Below, piece by piece: positions 1-10,049 of a stretch of 64,000 bases of DNA (positions within the stretch are counted from its first letter, which is position 1; every line of letters starts with the position of its first letter). This stretch comes from Hofstenia miamia. Taxonomy: Eukaryota; Xenacoelomorpha; Acoela. The notes under the pieces are model-generated. The model did no database searches. It was not told where the DNA came from and saw nothing but the letters and a program-made list of their open reading frames with translations. The translations under genes were made by a program, and so were the position numbers. The DNA is taken from NCBI GenBank assembly GCA_004352715.1, contig SCFE01000084.1, positions 1,787,099 through 1,851,098 of the forward strand. Reading direction: 5' to 3'.

Positions 1-28
1 TTTGCTTTTTTTAGTGGATTATGCTACA
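1..28 (+). repeat. Right end of a CTAG-associated foldback element (partial)
   Basis: The first 28 bases end in GGATTATGCTACA, the same terminus as the right end of the large inverted-repeat element at 53878-56066. The base after it begins CTAT. The rest of this copy lies outside the window. No coding potential is seen. Confidence 0.55.
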
Positions 29-1982
29 CTATATTGATAGGCTTCTATATATTGATTGTCCAAGTTGGTAAATTAATATGAGTATTTAGGAAAATAAATG
101 GTATTATAAAGATACTATTTTTTCCGAATTGGGTCCATCCCATAAATGGCGTAAGTATCTGAGCGGAAGTGGGGCCTAAGTTTTCTGGCCATGTCGATGT
201 CTGGCCCACCCCTTGAAGTAGTCTACTTTTCCTACAGATTAAAAATGCATTTTTTTTTCAAAATTTTTAATAATAAAAAAATTTATTGGAAACACAATTC
301 CCGAAAATCCATTAAATTAGAACTAACTTGAAAAATATCGAAAGTGACAGAGTGTTGTTATGAGTCAATTTGAAAAACCATAATTTCTTCTAGATTGACT
401 ATCTTAACACTTCGAAGAACACATTTGCCTACTTATTTTTTTCGAATCTAAATGTCAGATTTAGAGATATTGACTTCGATGTTAAAGTAATTACTGCGTA
501 AAACACTAATTTTACTTTTATAAATTTGATAGTGGTAAAAGCTCAATAATAAAATTTTAAATTGCTTAAGTGCACATATTCCACAATCGAAAGTGGTCCA
601 TGATGCGCATGACTCTTATTTTGCAAATAGGTCATATTCCAGTCTTCCAAAACAATTAGTGAATAGTGTGGAATTGGAAGTATTACGAAGTATGTTTTTA
701 GTTTGTGTTTTCAACTCAAGAATATTTGTTTTCAAATTCATTTTAGTTTCCCTTTGACGATTGAAGAATTACTGTTTGATTTCAACCAAATCACAGGTCA
801 GTCAATTGGACTTCTCAGCTTAATGTGACCGATAGTTGCAAAACCAGTGGATTGCGAGTCTACTTCAAACAGTAGTTGTAGTTACTGTCTGCTTCTTCTA
901 AGTATGCAAAAAATTTGAATTTTTACAATACAAGTACAATAATATATTCCATGCAAGAAAGTAAATTGTACATCCGAATATTAGTTTATAGCTTATCTAG
1001 TTTGTTTCAATGGGCCTCAAATCTTGTTGGACAATTATGTAATTCGTAATCTATAATTATTCATAATAACATAAATAGTGCTCCATAGTATAATTTTAAA
1101 ATATATTCTTTAATTATTTTCACTCAGTTTTATACATCGGTTCTCAGTTCAGAAAAACGTGTTCAGTAAGTATGTAATATATGTACGCATTAAGCACTAA
1201 GCTATCATGGATGCTGGACATTCTTAATCATTTAACTTTTTCTGAGAATTTTTTTTATCTTTAGCAGGAAAGAAGTCAAATAAAAAATTTATTATAATAA
1301 ATTTATGAGAAAAATGAGTATTATTGTGAAATTTGTAATTTCCTCAACTTAGATCTCAACTAAATGAAGCGTATTTTAGTTTGAAATCTCAACAAAATAT
1401 GCTTCTGATGTCAAATTTAGACAAAGTAGTATAATTATTCATATATTTAATATAATATATGTATTTCATTTTGACATCAACAGATAATCCATTAACTTTT
1501 CATTATGAAAAATATAATACAAGACTTCTAGTGATTGCAAAAGAGAGGACATGCAAACAAACAGATAGTTCTAACCGCCCAGTTTCTGCTTTAGCAGAGG
1601 AAGTAAATAATAAGCAGGGAATTAGATGCATAGTGTCTACATCTTTGAAACTTTCAACATGTAGTCTGTACAAATTCTTTGACGATGCAACCGCATAGAA
1701 AAGCCAAGGTAAATAAAAATCGTAAGAATCTAAGAATTCAAAAATAAATTAAGAATAGCACCTAATCATGCAATATATCAAAGTTTAAATTCAATGCTTC
1801 CTGTAAATAGAGAGGAGTGGTTTCCGCAAACAATGAATTTGATTAATTATTAAAATATTTTTGCAAAATATAACTGGGTTTGAATGTGGTAATGATAATT
1901 GTGCTAAACTACGGGTATCACTGATGTACGATTTGCGCTAATTAATGAAACACCCCCGTCATAATTTTTAATTAAGGATTTT
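29..1982. other. No recognisable gene; AT-rich non-coding stretch
   Basis: I see no homology-bearing frame here. A 79-codon open frame at 1459-1698 matches nothing I know and has no splice or codon support. A GC-richer patch at about 120-235 (ATGGCGTAAGTATCTGAG, then GGCCCACCCC) resembles the ends of the GGCGTA-type MITEs found elsewhere in the window, but no second terminus or target duplication could be defined. Confidence 0.5.
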
Positions 1983-2846
1983 TTAACGGTTAAAGGAAGT
2001 GTGATGTAATTTTGTTACCCCAAGAACAAATACAATAGGATTTTGAGCTCAATTCAAATTGGAAGAACCTGATACTTTTTTACTTTTGCACATTTTTTAA
2101 GTAGATTCTGTCTGCACAATATGGGAATCATCCTAACTTTGCTTACTAAGATTAAACAAATACATCAAATGTCTAAGTTTGAGGTAGCTTTGTTACCCAG
2201 AAAGAAATCAGCTTAAAACGTTTGCTTTAGGATGATTGCTAGTTTTTTATAGTAATACCATGCTTGAAAAACCCTAGCGTTATTATTTCATGAAAATTTT
2301 ATTGATATTCAAAAACATCTAAAATTCTCACTCTTTTAGTCTTTGTTTGCTCTGATTTTTTGCATATATATTAAATGCAAATTCCTGGAGTCTTAAGCTT
2401 GATATAGCTTTTATCACAGATTGCCTTCTTCACATAGCAACTAAGATATGCAAAAAAATCATAGCATGCCAAAACCAAAAAAGAATTTCACAATATAGAT
2501 TTTTTTGAGTACAAACAAAATTAATATTAATAAAATTTCCATGAAATTATAGCATTAGGGTTCTTCAAGCATGGCATTTCTATAACAAACTAGCAATCAT
2601 TCTAAGGCAAGAGTTTTAAGATGATTTCTATTGGGGTAACTGTGTTACCCCAAACTTAGACTATTGATGTTTTTGTTGAATCTTGGTAAGCAAAGTTAGG
2701 ATGATTCCCGTATTTTGCAGACAAAAACAACTTAAAAATGTGGAAAAGTCACAAAATATCAGGTTCTTCCTCCTTGATTTGAGCTCAAATCCTATTCTAG
2801 TTGTTCTTGGTGTACAAAATTACCCCAAGCTTAGTTTAACCGTTAA
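1983..2846. mobile_element. TTAA-flanked giant palindrome (foldback MITE, about 0.86 kb)
   Basis: The segment is a long imperfect inverted repeat. The left arm runs from about 1987 to 2370 and the right arm, read in reverse complement, from 2842 back to about 2445, leaving a short unpaired centre of some 75 bases. The matching blocks occur in order: CGGTTAAA terminus, GTAATTTTGT, CCAAGAACAA, GAGCTCAA, GGAAGAACCTGATA, GGAATCATCCTAACTTTGCTTAC, TCTAAGTTTG, ATGATTGCTAGTTT, CCATGCTTGAA. TTAA flanks both ends (1983-1986 and 2843-2846), which is the target duplication used by piggyBac and Kolobok transposons. It has no transposase of its own. The family is inferred from the target site only. Confidence 0.75.
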
Positions 2847-3745
2847 TAAAGTTTCGAGCACAATTGACAATTAAAGTTCATTATATTTTGATTTCCGATT
2901 ATAACTATGCGCACCGATTTCCCACGGTAGCACGGGTACCTACACCTCACGCACGGTAGTATTAACTTTTCCACAAGCTTAAGAATAAGAATATGAATAA
3001 GAAAGTCATTATTTAATAAGGTTTGGCAATTGGAGAATTCATGACTTATTGAATAGCGTCATAAAAAATAGAAAATGATATTTACAGTCGAATTAAGCAT
3101 GTGTAGGTTGCGGCATTATTACAATGTAATTTGTTACGTGAAATAATGTAATCACTATTACAATATTTAAATACTAGAAAGATTTTCTGGATACATATTT
3201 TTCTTAGTAAAAAAGTTTTTAACTGCTTTTTAAAAGACTTAAAATTATTGTTATTTTTAACAAATTTTTGAAAGATGTTCAAGTTGCTATTAATAAGTGA
3301 GCGTTTCAAAATATTTTCATGAAATTTAATGCAAGCAAATTTTGTCGATCTTTTTCCGACATTGACGTTAAAGTTCGGAAACTTAATTAAATTGTAAGGC
3401 GGTAAATAATTAATTATTATTATTAGGAATGATTAGCTGTCTTGGGAGAAGTGTAGTTGCAATAATGCAATCTTTCGTTTTGCTAGAGTTTTTTTGACAC
3501 ACTTTCAGAGCCCATTTAAACTGGGTTTCAAGCTTTTTTAGAAGGGAACCATTTAGATTTGTGAAAAGCACATTAGCTTAGCTGAGAACATTGTGATCAC
3601 TGCAGCGGAAGGAAATTCGTCGCATTGTCATCCATATACAGTTTGTGTTCTACCAATGATTTACAAGAAATATATTTTTGCTTAGAGAAGATTTTTAAAT
3701 GGTTTTTATAGGATTATATTTTTCAATGTCATCAGGCTATTCAAT
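2847..3745. other. Non-coding stretch without recognisable features
   Basis: AT-rich sequence. The minus-strand open frame at 3082-3309 is low complexity (Asn, Lys, Phe rich) and has no recognisable motif. I see no promoter, RNA gene or repeat that I can name. Confidence 0.5.
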
Positions 3746-4170
3746 ATGACGAGTTATTTTGGAATGAGAATCGACCTAGAAATTATTAAATTTAAAGAAT
3801 TAGGTAACTTCAATTTTCCTAAAATTCCTTTATCAGAACATAGTCCATCAAATAGTAAGTCAACGTGGCAATTTAGGTTTTCTACATTAAAAGAATTACA
3901 AACTGTTGTTCCAAAATTAGACGTTAATAAATCTTCAGATTTGACTCATTTTCCTTTCCTTAAAACTAAGAATTTTTGTTCATATATTTGGCGAACACTT
4001 ATCATTTGCAATTAATCAATCCATAGTTGAAAACGAATTTCAAGAGATATTGAAAAAATTAGATACAACATCTTTACATAAAAATGGAGATCCCATTCTT
4101 GCGAAAAATTATAGGCAAATCTCAATAATGCAATTATGTCAATTACTGAGAAAATATCCTGAAGTAATCC
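3746..4170 (+). pseudogene. Non-LTR retrotransposon reverse transcriptase relic (N-terminal RT blocks)
   Basis: The first frame (3746-4015) reads LKELQTVVPKLDVNKSSDLT, the block that precedes RT motif 0/1 in jockey/CR1-type elements. Near 3980 a frameshift moves the reading to another frame that continues GEHLSFAINQSIVENEF and HKNGDPILAKNYRQISIM, equivalent to the family's GDP..L..NYRPISILP block. The catalytic FADD/YADD region is missing. It is a dead, truncated copy on the plus strand, with at least one frameshift. The clade (jockey, CR1 or a relative) cannot be settled from this piece. Confidence 0.7.
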
Positions 4171-4264
4171 CAATTTTTGTCCAGTTGCATATAATTTTTA
4201 AATTTTGGAGATTTAATATAAGAATTTAGTTACTTATGAGTTTTGTCATTCACTCAGTCTTTAT

Positions 4265-4335
4265 TTGACCGATTTTAGACCGATTCAAACCCGCCGGTCA
4301 TACAATACTGATCCGACCCTACCCGATCTGTGCCG
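4265..4335. repeat. Degenerate GACCCG-rich repeat end
   Basis: A locally GC-rich patch of GACC/ACCCG units (GACCGATT, AACCCGCCGGTC, CCGACCCTACCCGAT). Similar patches occur at 42825-42895 and 52695-52785. This is typical of short non-autonomous element termini, but no complete element could be delimited. Confidence 0.35.
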
Positions 4336-5705
4336 GTTCATTTAGATAGAAAATGAAATATATTCGTTTTCGAATATTGGGAGTCACTTGCTTCTATGAG
4401 AATGTGCTTTACTTGAAGTATCATATGACTTTCTTGGAACATAAAAAAATCAAGTGCAAAGCACATTTTGTGTATACACAGTCTAATATTTGCCTGAAAT
4501 TTTGATAATGTTACTATACATGTTGAGCTATTACGAGTAATTGGGCTTTTCACCAAATTGTAGCCAATGCCTTACCTCTTCTGTCTAAGTTTCTTTATAA
4601 ATGATAAAAAATATATTATCTTATATCTACATGGACAAACATAATTTATGACGCTAATAAAAAATTAATTTTTAGTGGTATAGTCAACGCTCTTGTAATC
4701 TCATGCTTTCTTCAAGTGATTAGTCCTACTCCGAGGGCAATTATGTCACTGTTAATTCGACATGGTTATCTGAACATTCCAACGGACTCATATGCAGTGA
4801 TAATAAGTTCATTTCTTCTCACATCTCATTCTTTTAACTCATACTTATTCATGATGTCATGGCCGAAGTTGAAGAAGAAATACAAGAAACTATTTGTATA
4901 TTTATACAATCTTAAGTATTCATATTCAATTTATTTATTTAATATCTTGTATTAATTATTTAGACGAATTTATTTATTTTTTGTAGTACTAAATTTTTAC
5001 TCTTTGTTATAAATAATTAATTACGAAAAATGATACAGCTGAGAAAACTGAACGCAGTATTGAAAATTTTATCCTAATTTTATAAGCAAACCTTGATTTT
5101 TATTAACTTATTCTCAAGCTGTCTACAACAGGTAAATTACATTGTGGCGTTTCATTCTTAATTTGGATGCACCCTCAGAAATGCTATTTCCTATTCTGAA
5201 AAAGGATATTGATTTAGTGAGGTGCTTTGAAGAACAGAATTATTCATAGATCCCCAATCAAAAATAGAAGGTTGTGTCTCCCTCTTAAAGCTGATTCGAG
5301 ATACAAACCACAAATTGAAAAGTCGTGCTGGAACCTCTCTTCTTCCAACGGAGTCACAATAGTTCTATCGAGCCTTAATAATGTTTGCATATCCATATGT
5401 TAAGATTGCTCAAAAAAGGTGGAAACTTGTCTTTATTATTTGGTCCAGTCCGGCCCACAGCCCACATTTGGCTTAGCTTATTCTGCAGTCGACATTCTTC
5501 AATTTATCCAACAATCTGTATGATACCAAAAACAGGAACAAAAAAAATATAGAAAGTGTATGGAAGAGCAATAAATCAATTTTAACTGCGTTTATTGAAT
5601 ATAAGCTGGAATATATATTGAAATTATTAAGAAATGATATTTTGCAACTGAAGAACGCACCTGATCCCGCAGTGCATTTATTTTAGCCTACTAATGTGAA
5701 ATGGA
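4336..5705 (+). repeat. Duplicated block: receptor intron 3 end, exon 4 and 3' flank (copy A)
   Basis: This block is collinear with 24679-25920 plus 27186-27340. It contains the end of the receptor's third intron, its last exon (4676 onwards) and roughly 0.75 kb of 3' flank. The match starts near TTCATTTAGATA (compare 24677) and continues to the sequence before 5706. Copy A lacks the 1.26-kb element that interrupts copy B at 25923-27181, so it records the empty site. At 5706 it joins directly to another copy of the same intron/exon sequence, indicating a partial tandem duplication or an assembly join. Confidence 0.8.
4676..4955 (+). pseudogene. Isolated last exon (TM6-TM7) of a rhodopsin-like GPCR, copy A
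   Basis: A TTTTTAG acceptor precedes 4676 and the exon starts in phase 2, as in the full gene at 25015. The translated TM6-TM7 segment (GIVNALVISCF, SPTPRAIMSLLIRHG, SFNSYLFMMSW, PKLKKKYKKLF) is identical in protein to the exon at 25015-25255. Near the C-terminus one T is missing from a TTTT run, so the tail shifts frame and reads on to a stop at 4953-4955. No exons 1-3 are seen in the 4.3 kb upstream. It is either a decayed gene fragment or the last exon of a gene whose 5' part lies outside the window. I favour a fragment. Confidence 0.75.
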
Positions 5706-5798
5706 ATTTAAGTTTCTTTATAAATGATAAAAAATATATTATCTTATATCTACATGGACAAACATAATTTATGACGCTAATAAAAAATTAATTTTTAG

Positions 5799-5940
5799 TG
5801 GTATAGTCAACGCTCTTGTAATTTCATGCTTTCTTCAAGTTATTAGTCCTACTCCGAGGGCAATTATGTCACTGTTAATTCGACATGGTTATCTTAACAT
5901 TCCAACGGACTCATTTGCAGTGATAATAAGTTCATTTCTT
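5799..5940 (+). pseudogene. Truncated last exon of the GPCR, copy A'
   Basis: This is the same acceptor and exon start as copy A, preceded from about 5706 by nearly identical intron sequence. The exon stops at the single N at 5941, after the TM7 start (ISSFL). Beyond the N the sequence is Penelope 3' flank, so the junction is an assembly join or a deletion. It is nearly identical to copy A, so it could be a very recent tandem duplication or a second haplotype placed in series. Confidence 0.65.
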
Positions 5941-5941
5941 N

Positions 5942-6302
5942 ACATTGAACGTTTCGATTATATTATATAATCATCATCATCAGCAAATAATTTGCGGCAA
6001 AAATATTTTACAATATATAAACTACACTAAAACTATAAAATGAAATCTAAAATAAATATAAATACTTAGTTGGATTAATCTGTTTATTTAATAACTTTGT
6101 TTTGTGGATGTTGGTAATTTCAATGGCTTCTGCAATTTTTGAATATTTTGTTCTTCTAATGATCTTAAAATTTTCAATATTGATATTATGAATGTGATTA
6201 AAAATTTCTGATGTTAAATGGCCATTTATGTGCTCTTTGATTCGCGTATCAAAATGACAGATGGTTTCACCGATGTATGATTTCTTACAATCATCACAAG
6301 TA
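5942..6302 (-). pseudogene. Penelope-like element 1, C-terminal GIY-YIG endonuclease part
   Basis: On the minus strand, the frame just past the mariner insertion reads CDDCKKSYIGET followed by RIKEHINGHL, AEAIEI and LLNKQINPTKYLYLF with a stop near 6047. CDDCKKSYIGET is the GIY-YIG motif with the cysteine pair typical of Penelope-like retroelements, in which this nuclease follows the reverse transcriptase. The 5942-6046 stretch is its 3' untranslated end, including a CATCATCATCA run. The upstream half of the same protein lies at 7633-7956 beyond the mariner. No stop codon interrupts this part. Confidence 0.85.
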
Positions 6303-7632
6303 TTAACATGTCTGGAAAAGAATTAGAATAATGCCAAAACGTTTATTTAACACAAAAAGAACATAACAATTCATGTTTATTGGACAGTGTAATCACCGTT
6401 GAGTCGGATGACATGTTCACAATGGGCGATATATTTATTTGCTTCCTCCAACATCTTCCTTTTTTCAATAGAAGTGAGGGCCTGTCGCGCAGCGGAAAGC
6501 AGATCTTCTTTACTTTCAAATTGTTGCTGTTTCAATTGCAGTTTCAGCCATTTGTTGATCCAACGGTCACAACCATTGAGGTCTGGTGAATATGGCGCCT
6601 GTTTCGAGAGAACGATTTGTTTGTCGCGAAAGAATTGTGTCGTGACTTGGGAAACATGAGGACGAGCATTGTCTTGTCTCCAGATAATCTCGTGCTGCCG
6701 TACTCTCCCATGCCGTTCACGGCGAAATTTGTCGATAGTGTATTGGACAAACTGTTTGTAGCGTTCACTATCGACTTTTTCATTCCTGTCAGTACCCTGA
6801 ATCGCAAATTTGCCATCGTGAGTGTACGCCAAAAGCAGCATTGTGCGCTGGCCCCTCGGTGTTGCTTGGATGGCCCTTGGTCGTGCGTCTGTTTTGGCGG
6901 TCCATTTCTTCAGATCACGCCTCCAAGGAATTGGAGAAAATGGTACCCAAGATTCATCTGTAATGACATACCGTCGGCACCACTGCTCTATGCCCAGTTC
7001 ATGAAAGAGCCGTATATCCTCTTGACAACATTGCACCCGCTGTTGCTTGTGGACTTCTGTTAAGGAATACGGAACCCAGACAGAGCAAATTTTTCTCATA
7101 TTGAGACATTGATTCAGCATGGTTCTGACAGTATCTTTTCCTACATCCAAAAGATCAGCCAAGTGCCTTAATGATGCGCTGTCATTTTCTTCGATCAGTT
7201 TTTGCAGCTTGGTGACATTTTCAGGACAACTGGATGACGAAGGGCGACCAGAACTGTGCCCTTTTTCCGTTGACAATGTTTCTGCTTTGCAATTGGCAAT
7301 CCATCCATAAATCGTAGCCAAACAAGGCACATCATCTGGCCATACATTGGTCAATTTCCTGTGAATATCTCCGGCAGATGTTCCATTATGATACTCGGTA
7401 TACACATAAAATCTGCACGCTGAATTTGAATATTCCATTGCAACGCGACACACTAAAAACCAAATGAGTAATGATTATCATTCACACACATTATATTTCT
7501 GCTAACAGTTATAAAATGTAACCAATCAACAATTAGTATGACATGCTAAATATTAATCATGCATGTACCTATGCGCAGCACACAATAATTGCATTGCAGC
7601 ATTATTCTAATTCTTTTCCAGACATGTTAATA
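6301..7632 (-). mobile_element. Complete mariner transposon with TA target duplication
   Basis: The element runs 6303-7630 (1328 bp) and is flanked by TA (6301-6302 and 7631-7632). Its terminal inverted repeats are identical over 32 bp (6303-6334 and 7599-7630) and begin TTAACATGTCTGG. It contains one uninterrupted transposase gene on the minus strand. It sits inside a Penelope-like GIY-YIG coding region. Removing the element and one TA restores the host reading frame exactly. Perfect TIRs and an open transposase suggest recent insertion and possible activity. Confidence 0.95.
6377..7453 (-). CDS. Mariner transposase, DD34D type, intact
   Basis: A 358-residue open frame, normal for mariner (about 345-355). 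The N-terminal third is the paired helix-turn-helix DNA-binding region (residues 10-118), with a GRP linker at 69-71. The WVPYSL motif at 126-131 corresponds to the family's WVPHxL. The catalytic residues are D166 (in VITDESW), D261 (in RQDNARPH) and D296 (in PYSPDLNGCD). The last two are separated by 34 residues, which defines mariner rather than Tc1 (DD34E). The enzyme excises and reinserts the element at TA by binding its TIRs. An upstream ATG at codon 1 and an internal ATG at codon 6 are both possible starts; mariner proteins usually begin close to this point. No frameshift or stop is present. Confidence 0.95.
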   Translation of the reverse strand: MCRVAMEYSNSACRFYVYTEYHNGTSAGDIHRKLTNVWPDDVPCLATIYGWIANCKAETLSTEKGHSSGRPSSSSCPENVTKLQKLIEENDSASLRHLADLLDVGKDTVRTMLNQCLNMRKICSVWVPYSLTEVHKQQRVQCCQEDIRLFHELGIEQWCRRYVITDESWVPFSPIPWRRDLKKWTAKTDARPRAIQATPRGQRTMLLLAYTHDGKFAIQGTDRNEKVDSERYKQFVQYTIDKFRRERHGRVRQHEIIWRQDNARPHVSQVTTQFFRDKQIVLSKQAPYSPDLNGCDRWINKWLKLQLKQQQFESKEDLLSAARQALTSIEKRKMLEEANKYIAHCEHVIRLNGDYTVQ

Positions 7633-7956
7633 TATTTATAAACTAATGATGAAGCCAATCCTTTTGTTAATTGATCTTTGTTGCGAATTAAATTTAGTGT
7701 TTTGAATGATTGAAATATTGGAATAATCTTCGTAAATTTTAAAATAGTATTAAATGATCGTAGTTTATTTTTCAATTGAATTGTTTTATTTTTAATGAAT
7801 GGTAATTTCCAATATATGTCTTTCTTAGTTTCTTTTATATCTTCATCAGATTTTCCATGATTAGTTGCTAATAAACATTGATTTACAATTTTTTTAATAA
7901 GATGATGTGGATATCCATTTTCACGAAACATGTCATATAATTGATCTAAGGAATAT
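7633..7956 (-). pseudogene. Penelope-like element 1, reverse transcriptase C-terminal part
   Basis: The minus-strand frame reads LDQLYDMFRENGYPHHLIKK and IIPIFQSFKTLNLIRNKDQL, then SSLVYKY. This is the thumb/linker region that precedes the GIY-YIG domain in Penelope-like elements. It is interrupted at 7632 by the mariner and continues at 6302. Toward its 5' side it ends abruptly in a (TA)n tract at 7957-7973, so the RT catalytic core is missing. The copy is 5' truncated. Confidence 0.75.
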
Positions 7957-7973
7957 ATATATATATATATATA
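7957..7973. repeat. (TA)n microsatellite between two Penelope fragments
   Basis: A short pure TA run that separates the 5' truncation point of Penelope fragment 1 from the 3' end of Penelope fragment 2, on the same strand. Confidence 0.8.
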
Positions 7974-8228
7974 ATCTTTTGACTGAACATTTTTGAATAA
8001 TGTTATATTGCGACATGTTTTAGTAATTAAGAAGTTCAAAATGTATTTATATTTGTTTGATGTCTTCGTATATTTAATAATGTTTTCTTTGTTGATTTTA
8101 TTCATATTGCTTCTGCGATTTTAGTTTCACGATGCCTTATTAGTATTTTAAAAATTTTCAGTTTAGGTTCACACCCATGTATTTATATTTCGGACTGTGG
8201 ATGCCCTTTTATATGCTCCTTCGCCCGA
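7974..8228 (-). pseudogene. Penelope-like element 2, GIY-YIG C-terminal fragment
   Basis: On the minus strand from about 8228, one frame gives LETRAKEHIKGHPQSEI and, after a stop, HGCEPKLKIFKI, RHRETKIAEAI, then NKINKENIIKY. This parallels fragment 1 (RIKEHINGHL ... AEAIEI ... KQINPTKY). It is the end of a second, diverged Penelope-like copy in head-to-tail order with fragment 1. Its 5' side is cut by a second TA tract (8238-8283). Tandem partial copies are a known habit of Penelope elements. It has lost its stop and carries at least one internal stop. Confidence 0.65.
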
Positions 8229-8237
8229 GTTTCTAAA

Positions 8238-8239
8238 TG

Positions 8240-8271
<32 letters not shown>

Positions 8272-8283
8272 ATATATATATAA
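8238..8283. repeat. (TA)n microsatellite with interruptions
   Basis: An imperfect TA array with ACAT and AATAT interruptions, lying exactly between Penelope fragment 2 and the non-LTR RT fragment. Confidence 0.85.
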
Positions 8284-8708
8284 TTTCAGTGTTCTTACGC
8301 ATTTTACAGATAATCATCGGAGTATTTTAAAATGTCACATTGATTACAATTAATGCCCAATTCATTATTAGAGATGAGGTTCGTCTCATTATTGAAAAGT
8401 ATTCCACTAAGAGGAGCACCCCGTGGCACTCCAACCAATATATCAACTCATTTTGTAAATTTTGTTCTTTCGTACATTATTTGTTGTTTCCATTTCTGCA
8501 TGTATTCTTTTAGCCAACCAGCTAGCCAAATGCTTTCCTTACCAATCCTGTCACTCAACTTAAATTGCACTATTATGTTAAAGACACTGCTGTAATCAAA
8601 GAAAGTAATTAGTGCAAATGAAGTGTCGTTGGTATTCAGAATTTTGTAGATGTAATGCAATGTATATAACACATCCGTTGTTGCTCCCAGCTTACACACC
8701 TCTTTCAT
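8284..8708 (-). pseudogene. Non-LTR retrotransposon RT fragment (motif A to past motif B)
   Basis: The minus-strand frame 8448-8708 reads KLGATTDVLYTLHYIYKILN and FALITFFDYSSVFNIIVQFKL, equivalent to RT motif A (F.DYS.AFD). It is followed by WLKEYMQKWKQQIMYERTKF. The remaining part down to 8284 is related at nucleotide level to 29580-29780, where the equivalent protein carries GVPQGAPLSGILF. Here that block is out of frame. The expected Asp of motif A's second half is replaced by Asn (VFNII). This is a dead fragment of the same family as 29345-29912. Confidence 0.7.
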
Positions 8709-9239
8709 AACAACGTCGTTTTTATGTTGTATTGGGCTTTTGAAATGTTTGCGTGGCGTTTATGATGCAAATTAGTGGGGTTGTATAATGTCACCTAGCA
8801 TTAAATATAATGCTTTCTTCAATCATTTCAATTTAAATGATTTGGATTACAAAAATATTAAACAGAAAAATTTTATTTTATTTATTTTATACATCACTAA
8901 ATATTTCAAAATAATTATAATTCAACTTAATGGACAAATGCGTAGTTGATATTATTGGGACATGATTCTTCCTAATACACTGAAATTTTTTACACTATAA
9001 ACAAGTTTTTATCACAAATTTAAATATATTTTACTGTTCTTTATATATATACAAATTTTTCTTGGAAGTTTTATAATTCGTTATTAAATTTAAAGCATGG
9101 GTTAGGTTTATTGTGATTAACTCAGTAGCAAGATCGAAAGTAAAGTGATATAATTAAAAGCGAAGGTATGGAACAGGGTGCATTCTTGGGAAATAGACAC
9201 TAATATAGAGTAAAGAACAATAAAAAATGCAATAATATA
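8709..9239. other. Non-coding stretch without recognisable features
   Basis: AT-rich sequence between the non-LTR fragment and the Tc1 relic. I see no open frame or repeat structure that I can name. Confidence 0.45.
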
Positions 9240-9600
9240 AATTCGTAGTTTACGATATTTAAGGACGCTAGCATAGAAAACTCGATATTCTTTCTTCTAA
9301 TACTTTGTAAATTTTCCCTTTGCGCGGATAACAGCTTCAAGGCGATCAGGGATTGAAGCATAAAATTCTTACTCTATTGCGCTCCACAGCTTCTCTTCAA
9401 TGTGAAGTGTATGCTGTCCAATTCGATATTTGACCTTTTTCACCTATTTTCGGTAATGTTAAGGTCTAGAGATTTGCCAGGCCAGTCAGCAAGGATAGCA
9501 ACCCTATTATTTTGGAAAAAGTTTTTCAGTTCTTTTGAGGATGACATGGAGCACCGTCCTGCTGATATATTGAATCAATTGTAAGGAGTGGCAAGAGTTC
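9240..9600 (-). pseudogene. Tc1-like transposase C-terminal relic
   Basis: Reading the minus strand across frames gives QQDGAPCH, then NNRVAILADWPGKSLDLNIT, then ASIPDRLEAVIRAKGKFTKY. These correspond to the Tc1 blocks Q(H)DNAPCH, WPAQSPDLNPIEN and the C-terminal P.R...VI..KG..TKY. At least two frameshifts and several stops break it. No TIR was identified. It is an old, inactive copy unrelated to the intact mariner. Confidence 0.75.
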
Positions 9601-10049
9601 TTTTTCTAGAATACGAGCATATTGAAAGCTTCGGAGAGTACCAATGATGTGAACAATCTTGCGAAGGCCACGCTTCTATATTGCAGCCTATAGTATTACA
9701 GACTTCCCACCAAATTTAAGCAAGAATCTGAACTTGGTCTCTTTATCAACATTTTATTTTGATCTATTATAAGTAGAAGGTGCCTACTATCCCCATTATA
9801 TCTTACATGTTTACAAGGTTTGTTAACATAAGTAGTTTTATAGTCAAATAATTTTACAGACTGTTTATAACATCTTTTCTGCAGGCGCCATTAATTGTTC
9901 ACATGTACTTAGGACTGTTATTGTTAAGGCTGTGCGATTAGTAAAATTTAAAGATTGGTCGGTCAATTAATAAGAAAGTCGGTCAATTATTGGTCAATTA
10001 TCTATAATGAACAAAAAACAAGAAAATGTTTTTAATAATAATGTCAATT

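Noticed and set aside
1459-1698. 79-codon plus-strand open frame
   Set aside because: No recognised motif, no splice context and no homology I can see; length is possible by chance.
6380-7310. Several plus-strand open frames of 60-148 codons across the mariner
   Set aside because: They are antisense shadows of the transposase gene, whose frame carries the family motifs.
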